In this document: piece by piece, positions 35,734 to 44,797 of the stretch
Layout: each line of letters begins with the position of its first letter
Numbering within the stretch: position 1 is the stretch's first letter
Assembly (NCBI RefSeq): GCF_001025155.1
Contig: NZ_AP012322.1
Coordinates: 310,001-374,000 of the forward strand
Direction of reading: 5' to 3'
Origin: Bifidobacterium angulatum DSM 20098 = JCM 7096
GTDB taxonomy: Bacteria; Actinomycetota; Actinomycetes; Actinomycetales; Bifidobacteriaceae
Length of the DNA stretch: 64,000 nt
Translations under genes and position numbers: made by a program
The notes under the pieces: model-generated
The model's input: the letters and a program-made list of their open reading frames with translations, nothing else
Database searches by the model: none
Told to the model about the DNA's origin: nothing

Positions 35734-38700
35734 ATGAGTACGCAATCCATGCTTGACCAATTCCAGACATGGCATGATGAGTATCGTGCCTCGCTGGCTC
35801 CGTCTCCATTGGAGGACATCAACCAGCTCAGCGCCCAGCTTGATATGACGCATGCACATCCATCCGGCGTGGCGCAGCTGTTCGCGGCAGGCCACGTGAC
35901 ATTGGAATCGATGTTCCGCGACAACGGCATGCTGAGGGCTGCCGAACGGCGTTTGGGAAGGGTGCTGGAAAGCCAGGCCTCCAAGAAGCGTGTCAGTGGT
36001 GTGGCCGAACTGTCGCTGATCGTCGGCGTCGCAATATGGAAGGGGAGCGCGTTGCCGGTGCTGCTGTACCCGGTGGACGTGACCCGCAGCGAACAGCTGG
36101 GGCATTCCTCCCTGAGATTCACCGGCAAGGTGTCGCTCAACTCGGCACTGGTCTCACGTCTGCATGCCGCCGGCGTATATATCGACGAAGACAGGCTGCT
36201 GGACAGCTCCAACTACCGTTCCGGCTCTCCTGAGACATCCGCCATTTTCGCCGCCATCTCCAACGAGGCCAAGGCGCGCATCGCTGATTTCTCCATTGAA
36301 CGCCGCATCATTCTCGGCTGCTTTATGGAGCCTGCGGCGTTGATTCTTGCGGAAACGCAGCGCATCATCGATCGGCTTGGCAACGGCCCGAGCGGCAACG
36401 TACTGCTTGACGCACTGGCTGGCGACGATTCGTCCCGTGCGGCTTTGGGCAACGTGTCCATTCCCGAATACAGCCCGTTCGACGCCGATCCTCATTCCGA
36501 ATACGAGGTGGGCGATGTCGACAACACCGTGCGGTATGCCGCGCAGCTGGCCGCAGCCGGCCACAGCATCGTCGTCGACTCCGCTTCGGGTAACGATACC
36601 GCTGAACGTGCCGCAGCCATCGCCTCACGATGCGTGATGAACGGACGTTCCGTGCTGTATGTGCCCGGCGTGGCGGAGCAGAAGCGCCATTTCCTCCAGT
36701 CCATGCATGCCAATGAGATGACCGGCATGGTATTGGATATCGCCGATGAGGATTCCAACACCAGCATCGACCGTCAGCTTATCGCCGCGGTCGGGTTCCA
36801 GACGGGCGTGGCCAGCCAGCATTTCGACCAGCTCTCCGACGAACTGGTCGGCGTGCGCTCCAGGCTGACGCGCTATCTGGGCGATTTGCACGGCGTCAAC
36901 GAGAAGTGGGGCGTCTCCGCATACCAGACTATTCAGAATCTGGCCTCGATCTCCACCTATCCCACGCATCCGAGTACCCATGTGCGTCTTTCCGAAGCAT
37001 CCGCACGCCAGATTGGCGGTCATCTCGACGAATGGGCGGACAAGCTCAAACGTGCCGGTGAGCTCGGCGAATACACGCTCGGCCCGGACGACACCGCATG
37101 GTACAAGGCTTCGATCACCAACGAGGAAGACGCGGTGAACGCATACCAGCGTGTGGTCGATCTGATGCAGAAGGTCTTCCCCGCCGTACGCGAGCATGTC
37201 AGCATCACCGCGCAGACCTGCGGTTTCCCCGTGCCGAATACCGCCCGCGAATGGGCGCGTCAGATCACGGTGCTGAAGAACTTGAGGCGCGTGCTCGATG
37301 TGTTCCAGCCCGAGATTTTCGAACGCGACATCGACGCGATGATCGAGGCAAGCAAGTCCAAGGAACAGCGCAAGAGCGAAGGCACCACCATGGGCTTCTG
37401 GGAGCGCCGCCGCCATGTGCGCGAGGCGAAATCCCTGCTGCGCGTGGGCGCGCAGGTCGAGAACCTGCATGATGCCCTTATCGTGGTGAAGAAGCAGGGC
37501 GAGCAGTGGCATGCCCTTGTACCGCATGGCGGATGGCCGGTATTGCCGCAGCGTCTCGATCAGATGATCTCCACCCAGGAGACCATGTCCGAGGACATCA
37601 CCGCTCTCGATACCGTACTGAGCACCACCCCGCGTGGCGGTGAGCTCGAAGCCCGGGATTTCAACGATGTCGAATCCAGGCTGAAGAGCCTGTACGATGA
37701 CCATCTGGCCCTCGACACCCTGCCGGAACGTTGCCGCTTGGAGAACGAATTCCAGGCGGCCGGGCTGAACGATCTGGTCGCCGACCTGACCAACCGTCAG
37801 GTGGGCAACGACGCGGTGGGCGCTGAACTCCAGCTTGCCTGGTGGACCACTGTGTTCGACGATATCGTGCATTCCTCGCCGATCATCTCCAACCAGGACG
37901 GTTCGGCGCTGGCCACCGTCACCGAACGATTCGAGCAGGTCGATGTGGAGCATGTGCGTTCCATCGGCCCGATGGTCGCGCAGGAATCCATGCGTCGCCT
38001 TTGCGACCTGCTGTTCTCCCGCACGCAGGAAGCCAACATGCTGCACACGCAGCTGACCAGCCAGACCAAGGTGACCTTGGACAGCATGCGCCGTGAGCAT
38101 GCCGAGATTCTTGCAGCTTCGAAGCCGATTCTTATGGCCACGCCGGATACGCTCGCCTCGCTGACCGAGCCGACCACGCTTGCGGATGTCGCCATCGTCG
38201 ACGCTTGTGCGCATATTCCGGCCATCCAGCTGCTCAGCATCGTCTCGCGTGTCAAGCAGATCGTGATCATCGCGCATCGCAATACGGTGACGTGCGAGAG
38301 CCTGAAGCAGCTGATCGACATACTGCCCCAGATCGAGGTCAAGTCCCGTCCGGTGCGCCGTTCCCTCAGCTTGGCGGCATTCCTTGAATCCGAGGGGTAT
38401 GGCGAAGTGCATTACGACGCCTGCACCGAGGCCGTTCGCGGTCATGTGGCGTACCACAGTCTTGACGCGGTAGGCACTCCGGTGCTCAACACGGGTTTGG
38501 TGGAATCCAGTCAGCAGGAGATCGCCGAGGTGGTGCGACTGATTACCGAGCGTGCGGCAAGCTTCGCGGTGGTACCGACCACCTACATGCTTACCGTGGT
38601 GACGCTCACCGATTCGTTCCGTGTGCGGCTGGGTGCCGAACTGAAGGCGCTTGCCTCCAAGGACAAGGCCATGGGATCCTTCCTGCGTCATGTGCGTCTG

Positions 38701-39333
38701 ATCGGCATCCGCGAGGTTGCCGGCGCCCAGGCTACGGACGTGATTCTTTCGCTATGCTATGCGAAGACCGCGCATGGCCGACTGCTGCAGCAGTTCGGTG
38801 CGCTGGAGGAGCCCGGCGGGCGCGGCATGCTGCTCGATGCGCTGGCTTTGGCCGATCGCCATGTCGATATTGTCAGTGCCTTCGGTTCCGTCGATATGGA
38901 CGATGAGCGTATCCACCAGCCTGGTGCGAAACTGTTGAAAACGCTGCTTACGTGGGCCGAACAGCTCGGCGGCGAGGACATCCGCCCGGCCGAATCCGAA
39001 TATGGGCGCAATGTGCTGCTGAACGATCTTGCCGACCGTATTCGCAACCGTGGCTTGAACGTCGCAGTGAACTATGGGTTCAATCGCGGCGTCACCATTC
39101 CGATGGTGGTCGGGCTGAAGGATAAGCCATTCGCCTTGGCGGTGCTTACCGACGACGCGAACTTCATGTCGATCCAATCCACGCGTGAACGGCATCGTAT
39201 GCTGTCCGCCGATCTGATGACGTTGGGCTGGTCCGTCGCTTCCGTATGGAGCGTCGGCGCGTTCGTCAATCCCGAAAAGGAAGTCGATCATCTGGTGTCT
39301 CAGCTTGCCGACCTGTATCGGGGGCTCGAATGA
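35734..39333 (+). CDS. Degenerate SF1 helicase-nuclease-like protein
   Basis: A 1,199-residue protein (ATG 35734, AGGAAAG upstream; a GTG at 35722 would add four residues). The order of blocks follows Upf1-like helicases of the DUF4011/AAA_11/AAA_12 type with a C-terminal endonuclease fold, but the catalytic motifs are eroded. The P-loop position reads VVDSASGNDTAER (about residue 277), with no GKT/S. The DEAS Walker B position reads VDACAH (about 820). The GDPKQLPP position reads AHRNTVTCESL. The VQGDERD motif reads VAGAQATD (about 995), and motif VI NVAxTRAR reads ALALADRHVDIV. The last 110 residues follow the MTES_1575-like nuclease pattern (RHRMLSADLMTLGWSVASVWS) without its D...ExD residues. 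Likely a scaffold or nucleic-acid-binding pseudo-enzyme. Function unknown. Confidence 0.75.
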   Translation: MSTQSMLDQFQTWHDEYRASLAPSPLEDINQLSAQLDMTHAHPSGVAQLFAAGHVTLESMFRDNGMLRAAERRLGRVLESQASKKRVSGVAELSLIVGVAIWKGSALPVLLYPVDVTRSEQLGHSSLRFTGKVSLNSALVSRLHAAGVYIDEDRLLDSSNYRSGSPETSAIFAAISNEAKARIADFSIERRIILGCFMEPAALILAETQRIIDRLGNGPSGNVLLDALAGDDSSRAALGNVSIPEYSPFDADPHSEYEVGDVDNTVRYAAQLAAAGHSIVVDSASGNDTAERAAAIASRCVMNGRSVLYVPGVAEQKRHFLQSMHANEMTGMVLDIADEDSNTSIDRQLIAAVGFQTGVASQHFDQLSDELVGVRSRLTRYLGDLHGVNEKWGVSAYQTIQNLASISTYPTHPSTHVRLSEASARQIGGHLDEWADKLKRAGELGEYTLGPDDTAWYKASITNEEDAVNAYQRVVDLMQKVFPAVREHVSITAQTCGFPVPNTAREWARQITVLKNLRRVLDVFQPEIFERDIDAMIEASKSKEQRKSEGTTMGFWERRRHVREAKSLLRVGAQVENLHDALIVVKKQGEQWHALVPHGGWPVLPQRLDQMISTQETMSEDITALDTVLSTTPRGGELEARDFNDVESRLKSLYDDHLALDTLPERCRLENEFQAAGLNDLVADLTNRQVGNDAVGAELQLAWWTTVFDDIVHSSPIISNQDGSALATVTERFEQVDVEHVRSIGPMVAQESMRRLCDLLFSRTQEANMLHTQLTSQTKVTLDSMRREHAEILAASKPILMATPDTLASLTEPTTLADVAIVDACAHIPAIQLLSIVSRVKQIVIIAHRNTVTCESLKQLIDILPQIEVKSRPVRRSLSLAAFLESEGYGEVHYDACTEAVRGHVAYHSLDAVGTPVLNTGLVESSQQEIAEVVRLITERAASFAVVPTTYMLTVVTLTDSFRVRLGAELKALASKDKAMGSFLRHVRLIGIREVAGAQATDVILSLCYAKTAHGRLLQQFGALEEPGGRGMLLDALALADRHVDIVSAFGSVDMDDERIHQPGAKLLKTLLTWAEQLGGEDIRPAESEYGRNVLLNDLADRIRNRGLNVAVNYGFNRGVTIPMVVGLKDKPFALAVLTDDANFMSIQSTRERHRMLSADLMTLGWSVASVWSVGAFVNPEKEVDHLVSQLADLYRGLE

Positions 39334-39581
39334 GCGATGAATCAGGCAAGATGGCCGGTAACATCGGCGAAGGCGATGCACGGTCCTACAGTGCGACTCG
39401 TCGTACGCCGCGCAAGCACAAGCGCGTGGTACGTCAGGGCACTGAACTGTTTGACGCCGATGGCGTCAAGCTCGAACCCTCCGACATGATGACCGAACGG
39501 CAGCGCGAAGCGGACGACGATAAGCGCATTCTCACCGAGCTTCCGCCGCACTGGGCGCAATTCAGCGAACGGGGCCATTAA
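39330..39581 (+). CDS. Small charged protein, third gene of the FHA operon
   Basis: An 83-residue hydrophilic protein that overlaps the preceding stop by 4 nt (ATGA), so translation is coupled. The centre is basic (RRTPRKHKRVVRQG), the second half acidic, and it ends with LPPHWAQFSERGH. There is no membrane segment and no known domain. It is probably a small partner of the degenerate helicase. That is inferred from coupling alone. Confidence 0.75.
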   Translation: MSDESGKMAGNIGEGDARSYSATRRTPRKHKRVVRQGTELFDADGVKLEPSDMMTERQREADDDKRILTELPPHWAQFSERGH

Positions 39582-39631
39582 GAGGGCGGTCGGCAAAGCC
39601 GAGCGGTCGTATGAAGCGGTTGTATGGTTGG

Positions 39632-39657
39632 GCCCCGCACAGGATCCTGTGCGGGGC
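39632..39657. terminator. 26-bp perfect palindrome
   Basis: The palindrome is GCCCCGCACAG, GATC, then the complement CTGTGCGGGGC. It lies between the FHA operon and the end of the decayed minus-strand gene and may terminate both. Confidence 0.55.
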
Positions 39658-40120
39658 GTCGATCTGCTTGCGGGCGTTCTGCGCGCCCTTGGCATCGAAA
39701 CGGATGAGGAAGTAGCGTGCGTCGTCTGCAGTCAGCAGCAGCGATCTGCCGTCCTTGCCGGTCGCCGTCTCCGTTATAGGAGATATTGACAGTGGCGCCG
39801 AGCGTGTTCATTGCGGTTACGGTGATGTCGATGCCGGTGAATCCTCCGCTTGCCGTTTCGCGGAAATTCGTCGATGGTGTGGTGGATCCGTTGACGTGGT
39901 CCCCTGCAACAGGTTAGGGTTGCCGCTGTGACCCGATGCCTGTTTCATGTTCACCAGCTCGATAATCGCGTTGTGCGGTTCTCCGGCACCAAGATTGGTA
40001 TGCGTAAAGATTTTTGACTCATTGAGCTCCGCCTGATGCAAGAACGAATGCCGTGACCATGCCGATCAGTCGCTTCAATCCGGCATGTTGTCTGCTCGGT
40101 CCGGTCTCCTCTGGCTTCAT
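39655..40120 (-). pseudogene. Decayed exported/lipoprotein-like gene (several frameshifts)
   Basis: On the minus strand, ATG 40120, with AGAGGATGC before it, opens MKPEETGPSRQ, then a membrane-like segment LIGMVTAFVLASG, and then hits a stop. Coding sense resumes in another frame at about 40040 (AELNESKIFTHTNLGAGEPHN). It breaks again at GGGG near 39905, where the next frame gives DHVNGSTTPSTNF and TASGGFTGIDITVTA. It breaks a third time near 39780, after NISYNGDG, where the frame giving KDGRSLLLTADDARYFLIRF takes over. The pieces together look like a DUF4352/DUF5067-like secreted protein. At least three indels make a functional product unlikely. The exact 3' end is uncertain. Confidence 0.65.
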
Positions 40121-40237
40121 TGCATCCTCTTTTCTCTCCCGTATGCGAGCCGCGGAATCATCGTCGCGATTGCGCTGCTTTATCCCTGAAAAGGCATGTG
40201 CCTATGCTATCCCGCCCCGTTATGGGTGAATCGCCGG

Positions 40238-40903
40238 TTATCGGTGCACTGCGATGATCGCTCCCGATTCGCCGGCCTTCATCACACGGATGGCTGATTG
40301 CGGATCCAACGCCACGGTCAGGAGATTCCGTTCGGTGCTGTTGCCGTCTTGCCGAGCCTTGGTTTCCATGATCATGGCTTGACTGGCCAGTGTGCAGGCT
40401 GCAGGCTGCTCGTTGTTGTGTTCCTGCGAGGTCGGCTCGCAACCCACCGCCGAGACCAGCGATACCGTATCTCCCGGTATCAGTGCGTTGATGCTGTTCG
40501 CCACGGCGATATCGAGCACGGTGTCTCCGGTTGTGATCGTGGGGGCTTTGCCGACGCTGCCGGCATACAGCGGCTGCCCGGCCTCGATAGGGTGCTGCGC
40601 GATGGAGCCCACTGCTTTGTCAGTGGTATGAAGCGCCTTGCCGGTGACTGGCGAGGCAGGAACCGTCATCATAACAACATCGTCATGCCGGATGGTCGTT
40701 CCACGTGCGATGGGCGTCGCCGCCGTCACGATGGTGTCCGTGCCGGTGATGGCGTCCAAAGAATACAGAACACCGAATACCGCCAGGCATAGGAACATTG
40801 CGGTGGCGCCGCGGAAAAGCCGTGCGCGGCGACGTCGGGCCGCAAGAGTCGGCGCGGCGAAGGAGGTAAAGAAAGACCATGGCGGTGCGTTGGTGTACTT
40901 CAT
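40238..40903 (-). CDS. SAF-domain protein (CpaB/RcpC-like)
   Basis: A 221-residue protein with a basic N-terminus, one membrane helix (about 31-50) and then an SAF domain (TAATPIARGTTIRHDDVVMMTVP) as in CpaB/RcpC of Flp/tad pilus systems. The extracytoplasmic part has two cysteines that could pair. No tad pilus genes are adjacent. Bifidobacterial tad loci are known elsewhere in these genomes, so this may be an accessory subunit at a distance. The start ATG 40903 has only a weak RBS. Confidence 0.75.
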   Translation of the reverse strand: MKYTNAPPWSFFTSFAAPTLAARRRRARLFRGATAMFLCLAVFGVLYSLDAITGTDTIVTAATPIARGTTIRHDDVVMMTVPASPVTGKALHTTDKAVGSIAQHPIEAGQPLYAGSVGKAPTITTGDTVLDIAVANSINALIPGDTVSLVSAVGCEPTSQEHNNEQPAACTLASQAMIMETKARQDGNSTERNLLTVALDPQSAIRVMKAGESGAIIAVHR

Positions 40904-41057
40904 ACCGCCATGGTCGGGGAATGGGCCTGCGTATGCAAGCCGTAGCGGCCTGTGTGGATTGTGCCTTATCGATTCTTCACCAATCGCACACCGTTACGTT
41001 GCCGCAGTATATGGACCCTGGGCAAAGCCGGGCATCCATGCAGTCGCATTTATGCAA

Positions 41058-41237
41058 TCAGCTCTTATCGGTGCGGTAGAAGCCGGAACCCTTGAACTCA
41101 ATCGGGACCGCGGAATACACCTTGCGTACCTGCTCCTCATGGCATTCGGGGCAAGTGGTGATCGGGTCGTCGCTGAAGGACTGGTACTTGGTGAAGTCAT
41201 AGCCGCAATTCTTGCAGCGGTAATGATAGGTAGGCAT
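41058..41237 (-). CDS. FmdB-family zinc-ribbon protein
   Basis: A 59-residue protein starting MPTYHYRCKNCGYDF, with AGGAGGAACGT directly before ATG 41237. Two CxxC pairs (CKNC and CPEC) form the zinc ribbon, followed by the usual tail IEFKGSGFYRTD. FmdB proteins are widespread putative regulators without a settled function. A frame extension to 41282 is not supported by an RBS. Confidence 0.9.
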   Translation of the reverse strand: MPTYHYRCKNCGYDFTKYQSFSDDPITTCPECHEEQVRKVYSAVPIEFKGSGFYRTDKS

Positions 41238-41316
41238 ACGTTCCTCCTGAATAGACGTCTTACTCGGGTTGCAACCGTTCATATCCTAGTCGGCGCTCTG
41301 ACACGGCCACGCCTGA

Positions 41317-41910
41317 TTACGCTTGAGGATAAGCGATGGGCGAGTAGCCGAGCGGCGTGAACGTGCCGGTGACGGGAATGTCGTGTCTTTCGCGGGGAAG
41401 GTCGGTGCGAGCCACCTCCCAGGGCCAGCATATGGCCACCATCGGTGTGCCTGGCGCACAATGGGCCAGCGCCCGGTCATACCAGCCTCCGCCTCGTCCC
41501 AGTCTCGTTCCATGAATATCGACCAGCAACGCCGGGAGCAGCACGAGCCCGGCTTGTGCCAGGGCGTCTGCCGGCAGCGTATCGCCGGAAGGCTCCTGCG
41601 GCCGGTGCATGCCAAGGTCTTCGAGCGGCAGGTCGGAATATTCGCCCCACCCGATATCGAGTCCACTGCCGAGCCGAGGCAGCAGAATACGGTACCCCTG
41701 CTCGGCGAGCGCATGCAGCAATGGTCTTGTCTCGATCTCCGATCCCATGGAAAGAAACGTTGCCACGGTGCGCTGCTGGCGTGGCAGCGGTAATGCGTCG
41801 ATGCCGCGGGCAAGGGCCTCGCCGGCCTGTCTGCGCTCGGTAATAGTGGTTGCCTTGCGTTTGACGATGACGTTTCGACGCAAAGCCTGTTTGCTGTCCT
41901 TCGGCTCCAT
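41317..41910 (-). CDS. 5-Formyltetrahydrofolate cyclo-ligase
   Basis: A 197-residue enzyme that converts 5-formyl-THF to 5,10-methenyl-THF with ATP. It links in function to the formate-THF ligase at 61827. Motifs are the basic N-terminus KQALRRNVIVKRK, FLSMGSEIETRPLL and the ATP/folate-binding LGRGGGWYDRAL. I start at ATG 41910. The longer frame to 42066 is low-complexity and overlaps the start of the divergent GNAT gene. Confidence 0.9.
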   Translation of the reverse strand: MEPKDSKQALRRNVIVKRKATTITERRQAGEALARGIDALPLPRQQRTVATFLSMGSEIETRPLLHALAEQGYRILLPRLGSGLDIGWGEYSDLPLEDLGMHRPQEPSGDTLPADALAQAGLVLLPALLVDIHGTRLGRGGGWYDRALAHCAPGTPMVAICWPWEVARTDLPRERHDIPVTGTFTPLGYSPIAYPQA

Positions 41911-42017
41911 GCCAGCCAGCTTACCGGTGCCGGTTCCTGTTGGAGATTCGGGCCGGCGGCGTCCGTCTGACGGTCGGCATGCGCCATGTGCGGCGACGTT
42001 GATGGCACAATGGTGGT

Positions 42018-42698
42018 GTGGTTTTGCTTCAGACTCTTCGCGGCGTATTCGGGGTGGCGTCGCCAAACGCCATCCGTGTGCCTCTCGTATTGCATGCGCC
42101 GGTAGGTGGCGTGCCGATTTCGCTTCGCACCATGGATATGGACGATGCCGATGAATGGAATACCGTTCGATGGCAGAACTCGGATTGGCTCAAGCCCTGG
42201 TCGGCGGGCGATCCGATGCATGGCGCAGGGCTGACGTTCGGGCAATGGGTGCGCCAGCAGCGGCATAATGAGGCTCAGGGCACGGGCATAGTGTTCATGA
42301 TCGAATATCGCAAGCATATGATCGGTCAGATTTCTTTGGGCGCCATCACCTATGGCGCGATGCGCAGCGGGGTGGTCGGCTATTGGGTGGCGCAAGGCTA
42401 TGCCGGCCATGGCATCGCCCCCATGGCGCTCGCCATGTTGGCGGATTGGGCCATCGGCAGCCCCGACGGTCCGCAATTGCATAGGCTGGAGATCGCCATT
42501 CTTCCGGAGAATGGGCGTTCCCTGGCCGTGGTGCGCAAGGTAGGCGCCCGCGACGAGGGTGAAAGGGCCAACTACATGTATGTCGACGGTCGTTGGCGCA
42601 CGCATCGGACCTTCAGTCTGCTTGCCGAAGATCTGGGTGATGGGTTCGAATCTCGTCTCATATCCCGACACGCCCAGAGAGAAACGCGAATATTGTGA
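42018..42698 (+). CDS. GNAT acetyltransferase, RimJ/RimL-like
   Basis: A 226-residue N-acetyltransferase. It has an N-terminal substrate part with LRTMDMDDADEWNTVRW, a central ISLGAITYGAMRSGVVGYWV strand pair and the acetyl-CoA loop AQGYAGHGIAPMALAML. This profile is that of the RimJ family, which acetylates the alpha-amino group of ribosomal or other proteins. GTG 42018 has a poor RBS, so the true start may be slightly downstream. It is divergent from the cyclo-ligase gene. Confidence 0.85.
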   Translation: MVLLQTLRGVFGVASPNAIRVPLVLHAPVGGVPISLRTMDMDDADEWNTVRWQNSDWLKPWSAGDPMHGAGLTFGQWVRQQRHNEAQGTGIVFMIEYRKHMIGQISLGAITYGAMRSGVVGYWVAQGYAGHGIAPMALAMLADWAIGSPDGPQLHRLEIAILPENGRSLAVVRKVGARDEGERANYMYVDGRWRTHRTFSLLAEDLGDGFESRLISRHAQRETRIL

Positions 42699-42723
42699 TG
42701 CCGTTCACCTATTCTTGAGGGTT

Positions 42724-43854
42724 ATGGGATACGATTCACTGAGCACGATTATCGTGGTGGTAATCGTACTCTTGGGAATCGCGGTCTGGCTGCCCTTACG
42801 AACGTCCAACAGCATGAAGCAAGTGCTGGAACATCGTGCGGACAAGTTTTCGACTTCGTTGCATCTTGTGGATGAGCACAGCGGAACACGGTTCAGCGAT
42901 GGCCAGACACATATGGAAGGGGTTGGGATGCAGCCGAACACGAAGCAGCCGGGTATGCCTACGGCAGAACGCGTTGCTCAGGTACGTAGCCTGCGTCGGG
43001 CGGCGATTAAGCGTCGCCGCATCATCGTTGCCGCACTGGCGCTGATTACGGTGGTGGTGCTGGTCTGTGCGTTTTCGTTGCGGTTCAGCCCGTTGTATGC
43101 GTTGATTCCCGGCGCGTTGCTGGCGGTGGTTCTGGCGTTTGGCGTGCATGCGTCGAAGCAGGCTCACGAGTGGGAGCATGAACTGTCGTTGGCTCGTAAG
43201 CGAGTGGCCGGTAACAAGGCTGTTCTGGAGGCTCAAAAAAAAGCGCGTGAGGAACGTGAGGCGCAGTGCGTCCGAGAACAGGCGCAAGCGCAAGCGGTGG
43301 CTGAAACCCCTACCGATGAGATGACGCAGCGTGAGATTCGTCAGGCGTTGCATAAGGCGCAGGTTGAGCAGCGCAAGGCATTGCAGGAGCATGCCGCGCG
43401 TAAATCGCAGGAGCAGCAGGGCAAGGCTGTTGTGGCGGTGGTGGAAAGACCGTTGCCTGAGCCGCATTCGGAATCCGAGACCGTTCGTGAGGCCGGTGCG
43501 CAGGATCTTATTTCCTTCTCGCTTGGCAGAGCGCGTGATGTGGATGTCGAGGCTGCTGAGAGCACGGAGCATGCGCAAGAGGATCCTCGCAGTCTCGAGA
43601 TCAAATCCACCCGTCAGGTCGCTAAGGCCGAGCCGGTTGATACCGCAGAGCGCGAGGCACTGGCATCCCAGGCGAAGATGGAGACCGAGCCCGCTTCCGC
43701 TCAGGATCACGATAAGGCTTTTGACGCGCAGACCGTTGACGTTGATTCCTTCCATAAGTCCGAGCAGTCGGCGCAGGTGGCGGTTCCCGCCGCGACCTGC
43801 GATTCGCTGGGCGGCAATCTCGAGGAGATTCTTGCGCGTCGCGTCGCGCAGTGA
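42724..43854 (+). CDS. Membrane protein with long charged cytoplasmic tail
   Basis: A 376-residue protein of unknown role. A first helix (about 7-23) is followed by a basic stretch (RRAAIKRRR) and two further helices (about 100-140). The rest is a coiled-coil-like, Gln/Glu/Lys/Arg-rich tail (about 150-240) and an acidic C-terminal part. ATG 42724 lies 25 bp after the GNAT stop, so the two could be co-transcribed. A single GTTCACCTATT 11-mer lies just upstream. No known domain. Confidence 0.72.
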   Translation: MGYDSLSTIIVVVIVLLGIAVWLPLRTSNSMKQVLEHRADKFSTSLHLVDEHSGTRFSDGQTHMEGVGMQPNTKQPGMPTAERVAQVRSLRRAAIKRRRIIVAALALITVVVLVCAFSLRFSPLYALIPGALLAVVLAFGVHASKQAHEWEHELSLARKRVAGNKAVLEAQKKAREEREAQCVREQAQAQAVAETPTDEMTQREIRQALHKAQVEQRKALQEHAARKSQEQQGKAVVAVVERPLPEPHSESETVREAGAQDLISFSLGRARDVDVEAAESTEHAQEDPRSLEIKSTRQVAKAEPVDTAEREALASQAKMETEPASAQDHDKAFDAQTVDVDSFHKSEQSAQVAVPAATCDSLGGNLEEILARRVAQ

Positions 43855-43879
43855 GCCTGGGGAAATTTCTCTCACAGCG

Positions 43880-43906
43880 TTAGCACTCGAGTTGGCAGAG
43901 TGCTAA
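43880..43906 (+). promoter_or_regulatory. CIRCE element (HrcA operator) of groES
   Basis: TTAGCACTC (43880-43888), nine bases, then GAGTGCTAA (43898-43906): a perfect CIRCE. It lies 115 bp before groES. HrcA repression released by heat is the known mode. Confidence 0.95.
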
Positions 43907-44021
43907 AAATCGCGCTACGATATGGTTCAGTGCTTGAAACCACTCAGGTGATCGTCAGCCTCTTGGGTCCGTTTCCTGGCGCAGATACACTGAACTACTA
44001 ACGAATACGAGGTGACCCACA

Positions 44022-44315
44022 GTGTCGATTAAGCTCACACCGTTGGAAGACAAGATTATCGTCAAGCAGGCTGAGGCCGAGACCCAGACCGCTTCCGGTC
44101 TGTTCATTCCGGACAACGCCAAGGAGAAGCCGCAGCAGGGTGAAGTTCTGGCTGTCGGCCCGGGCCGTCGCAACGATGCCGGCGAGCGTATCCCGGTGGA
44201 CGTCAAGGTTGGAGACAAGGTGCTGTACTCCAAGTACGGCGGCACCGAAGTGCACTACGAGGGCGAGGATTACCTGATCGTCGCTGCTCGTGACATCCTG
44301 GCCATTCTTGGCTGA
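44022..44315 (+). CDS. groES: Co-chaperonin GroES
   Basis: A 97-residue lid of the GroEL chaperonin. GTG 44022 has GAGGTG upstream. It shows the mobile loop [19 protein letters not shown] and the C-terminal [17 protein letters not shown]. groEL does not follow. A solitary groES with a CIRCE is the normal bifidobacterial arrangement. Confidence 0.98.
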   Translation: MSIKLTPLEDKIIVKQAEAETQTASGLFIPDNAKEKPQQGEVLAVGPGRRNDAGERIPVDVKVGDKVLYSKYGGTEVHYEGEDYLIVAARDILAILG

Positions 44316-44331
44316 GATTCCCCGTTACGTA

Positions 44332-44366
44332 AGAAAACCCCGCGTTTTTTCGCGGGGTTTTCTGTT
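44332..44366 (+). terminator. groES terminator
   Basis: A 13-bp stem (44332-44344 with 44351-44363) enclosing a T-rich loop, followed by GTTG. Confidence 0.8.
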
Positions 44367-44509
44367 GAATACGCTCTCTATGGTATCGAAAAGCCGCTTA
44401 ATTCCTTGCGACACGCCGTGCGGGTGCCTCGAGTTGCGAAAGTCTTCCAGACATGGCATATTATTCGAGTTGCCTGTTGAGGTTCAGCCAAGACAGGGAG
44501 CAGAGACCT

Positions 44510-44591
44510 GGCGGATTTCCCAAGCGGTCAAAGGGAGCTGACTGTAAATCAGCCGCTTCGTGCTTCAGTGGTTCGAATCCACTATCCGCCA
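44510..44591 (+). tRNA. tRNA-Tyr (GTA)
   Basis: A class II tRNA with a long variable arm. The acceptor GGCGGAT pairs with ATCCGCC. The anticodon GTA is in the loop CTGTAAA, and the T-loop is GGTTCGAATCC. First of three tRNA genes in a row. Confidence 0.95.
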
Positions 44592-44592
44592 C

Positions 44593-44664
<72 letters not shown>

Positions 44665-44668
44665 CTCT

Positions 44669-44742
44669 GGCGGGGTAGCTCAGCTGGCTAGAGCGTACGA
44701 CTCATAATCGTAAGGTCAAGAGTTCGAGCCTCTTCCTCGCTA
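44669..44742 (+). tRNA. tRNA-Met (CAT), elongator type
   Basis: The anticodon CAT is in the loop CTCATAA. The acceptor GGCGGGG pairs with CCTCGCT through two G-T pairs. The order tRNA-Thr, tRNA-Met, rpmG is conserved in actinobacteria. Confidence 0.92.
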
Positions 44743-44797
44743 CAAATTGCGCCCGTTGACCGACGGGCGCTACTAATGACTACAGAGGTGAATGAAC

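Noticed and set aside
41911..42066. A longer N-terminus for the 5-formyl-THF cyclo-ligase
   Set aside because: The extra 52 residues are low-complexity, overlap the divergent GNAT gene start, and are not part of the family.
42703..42713. Another PHO box (GTTCACCTATT)
   Set aside because: Only one 11-mer is present. The adjoining 11 bases on either side do not repeat it, unlike the pairs at 20540 and 22768.
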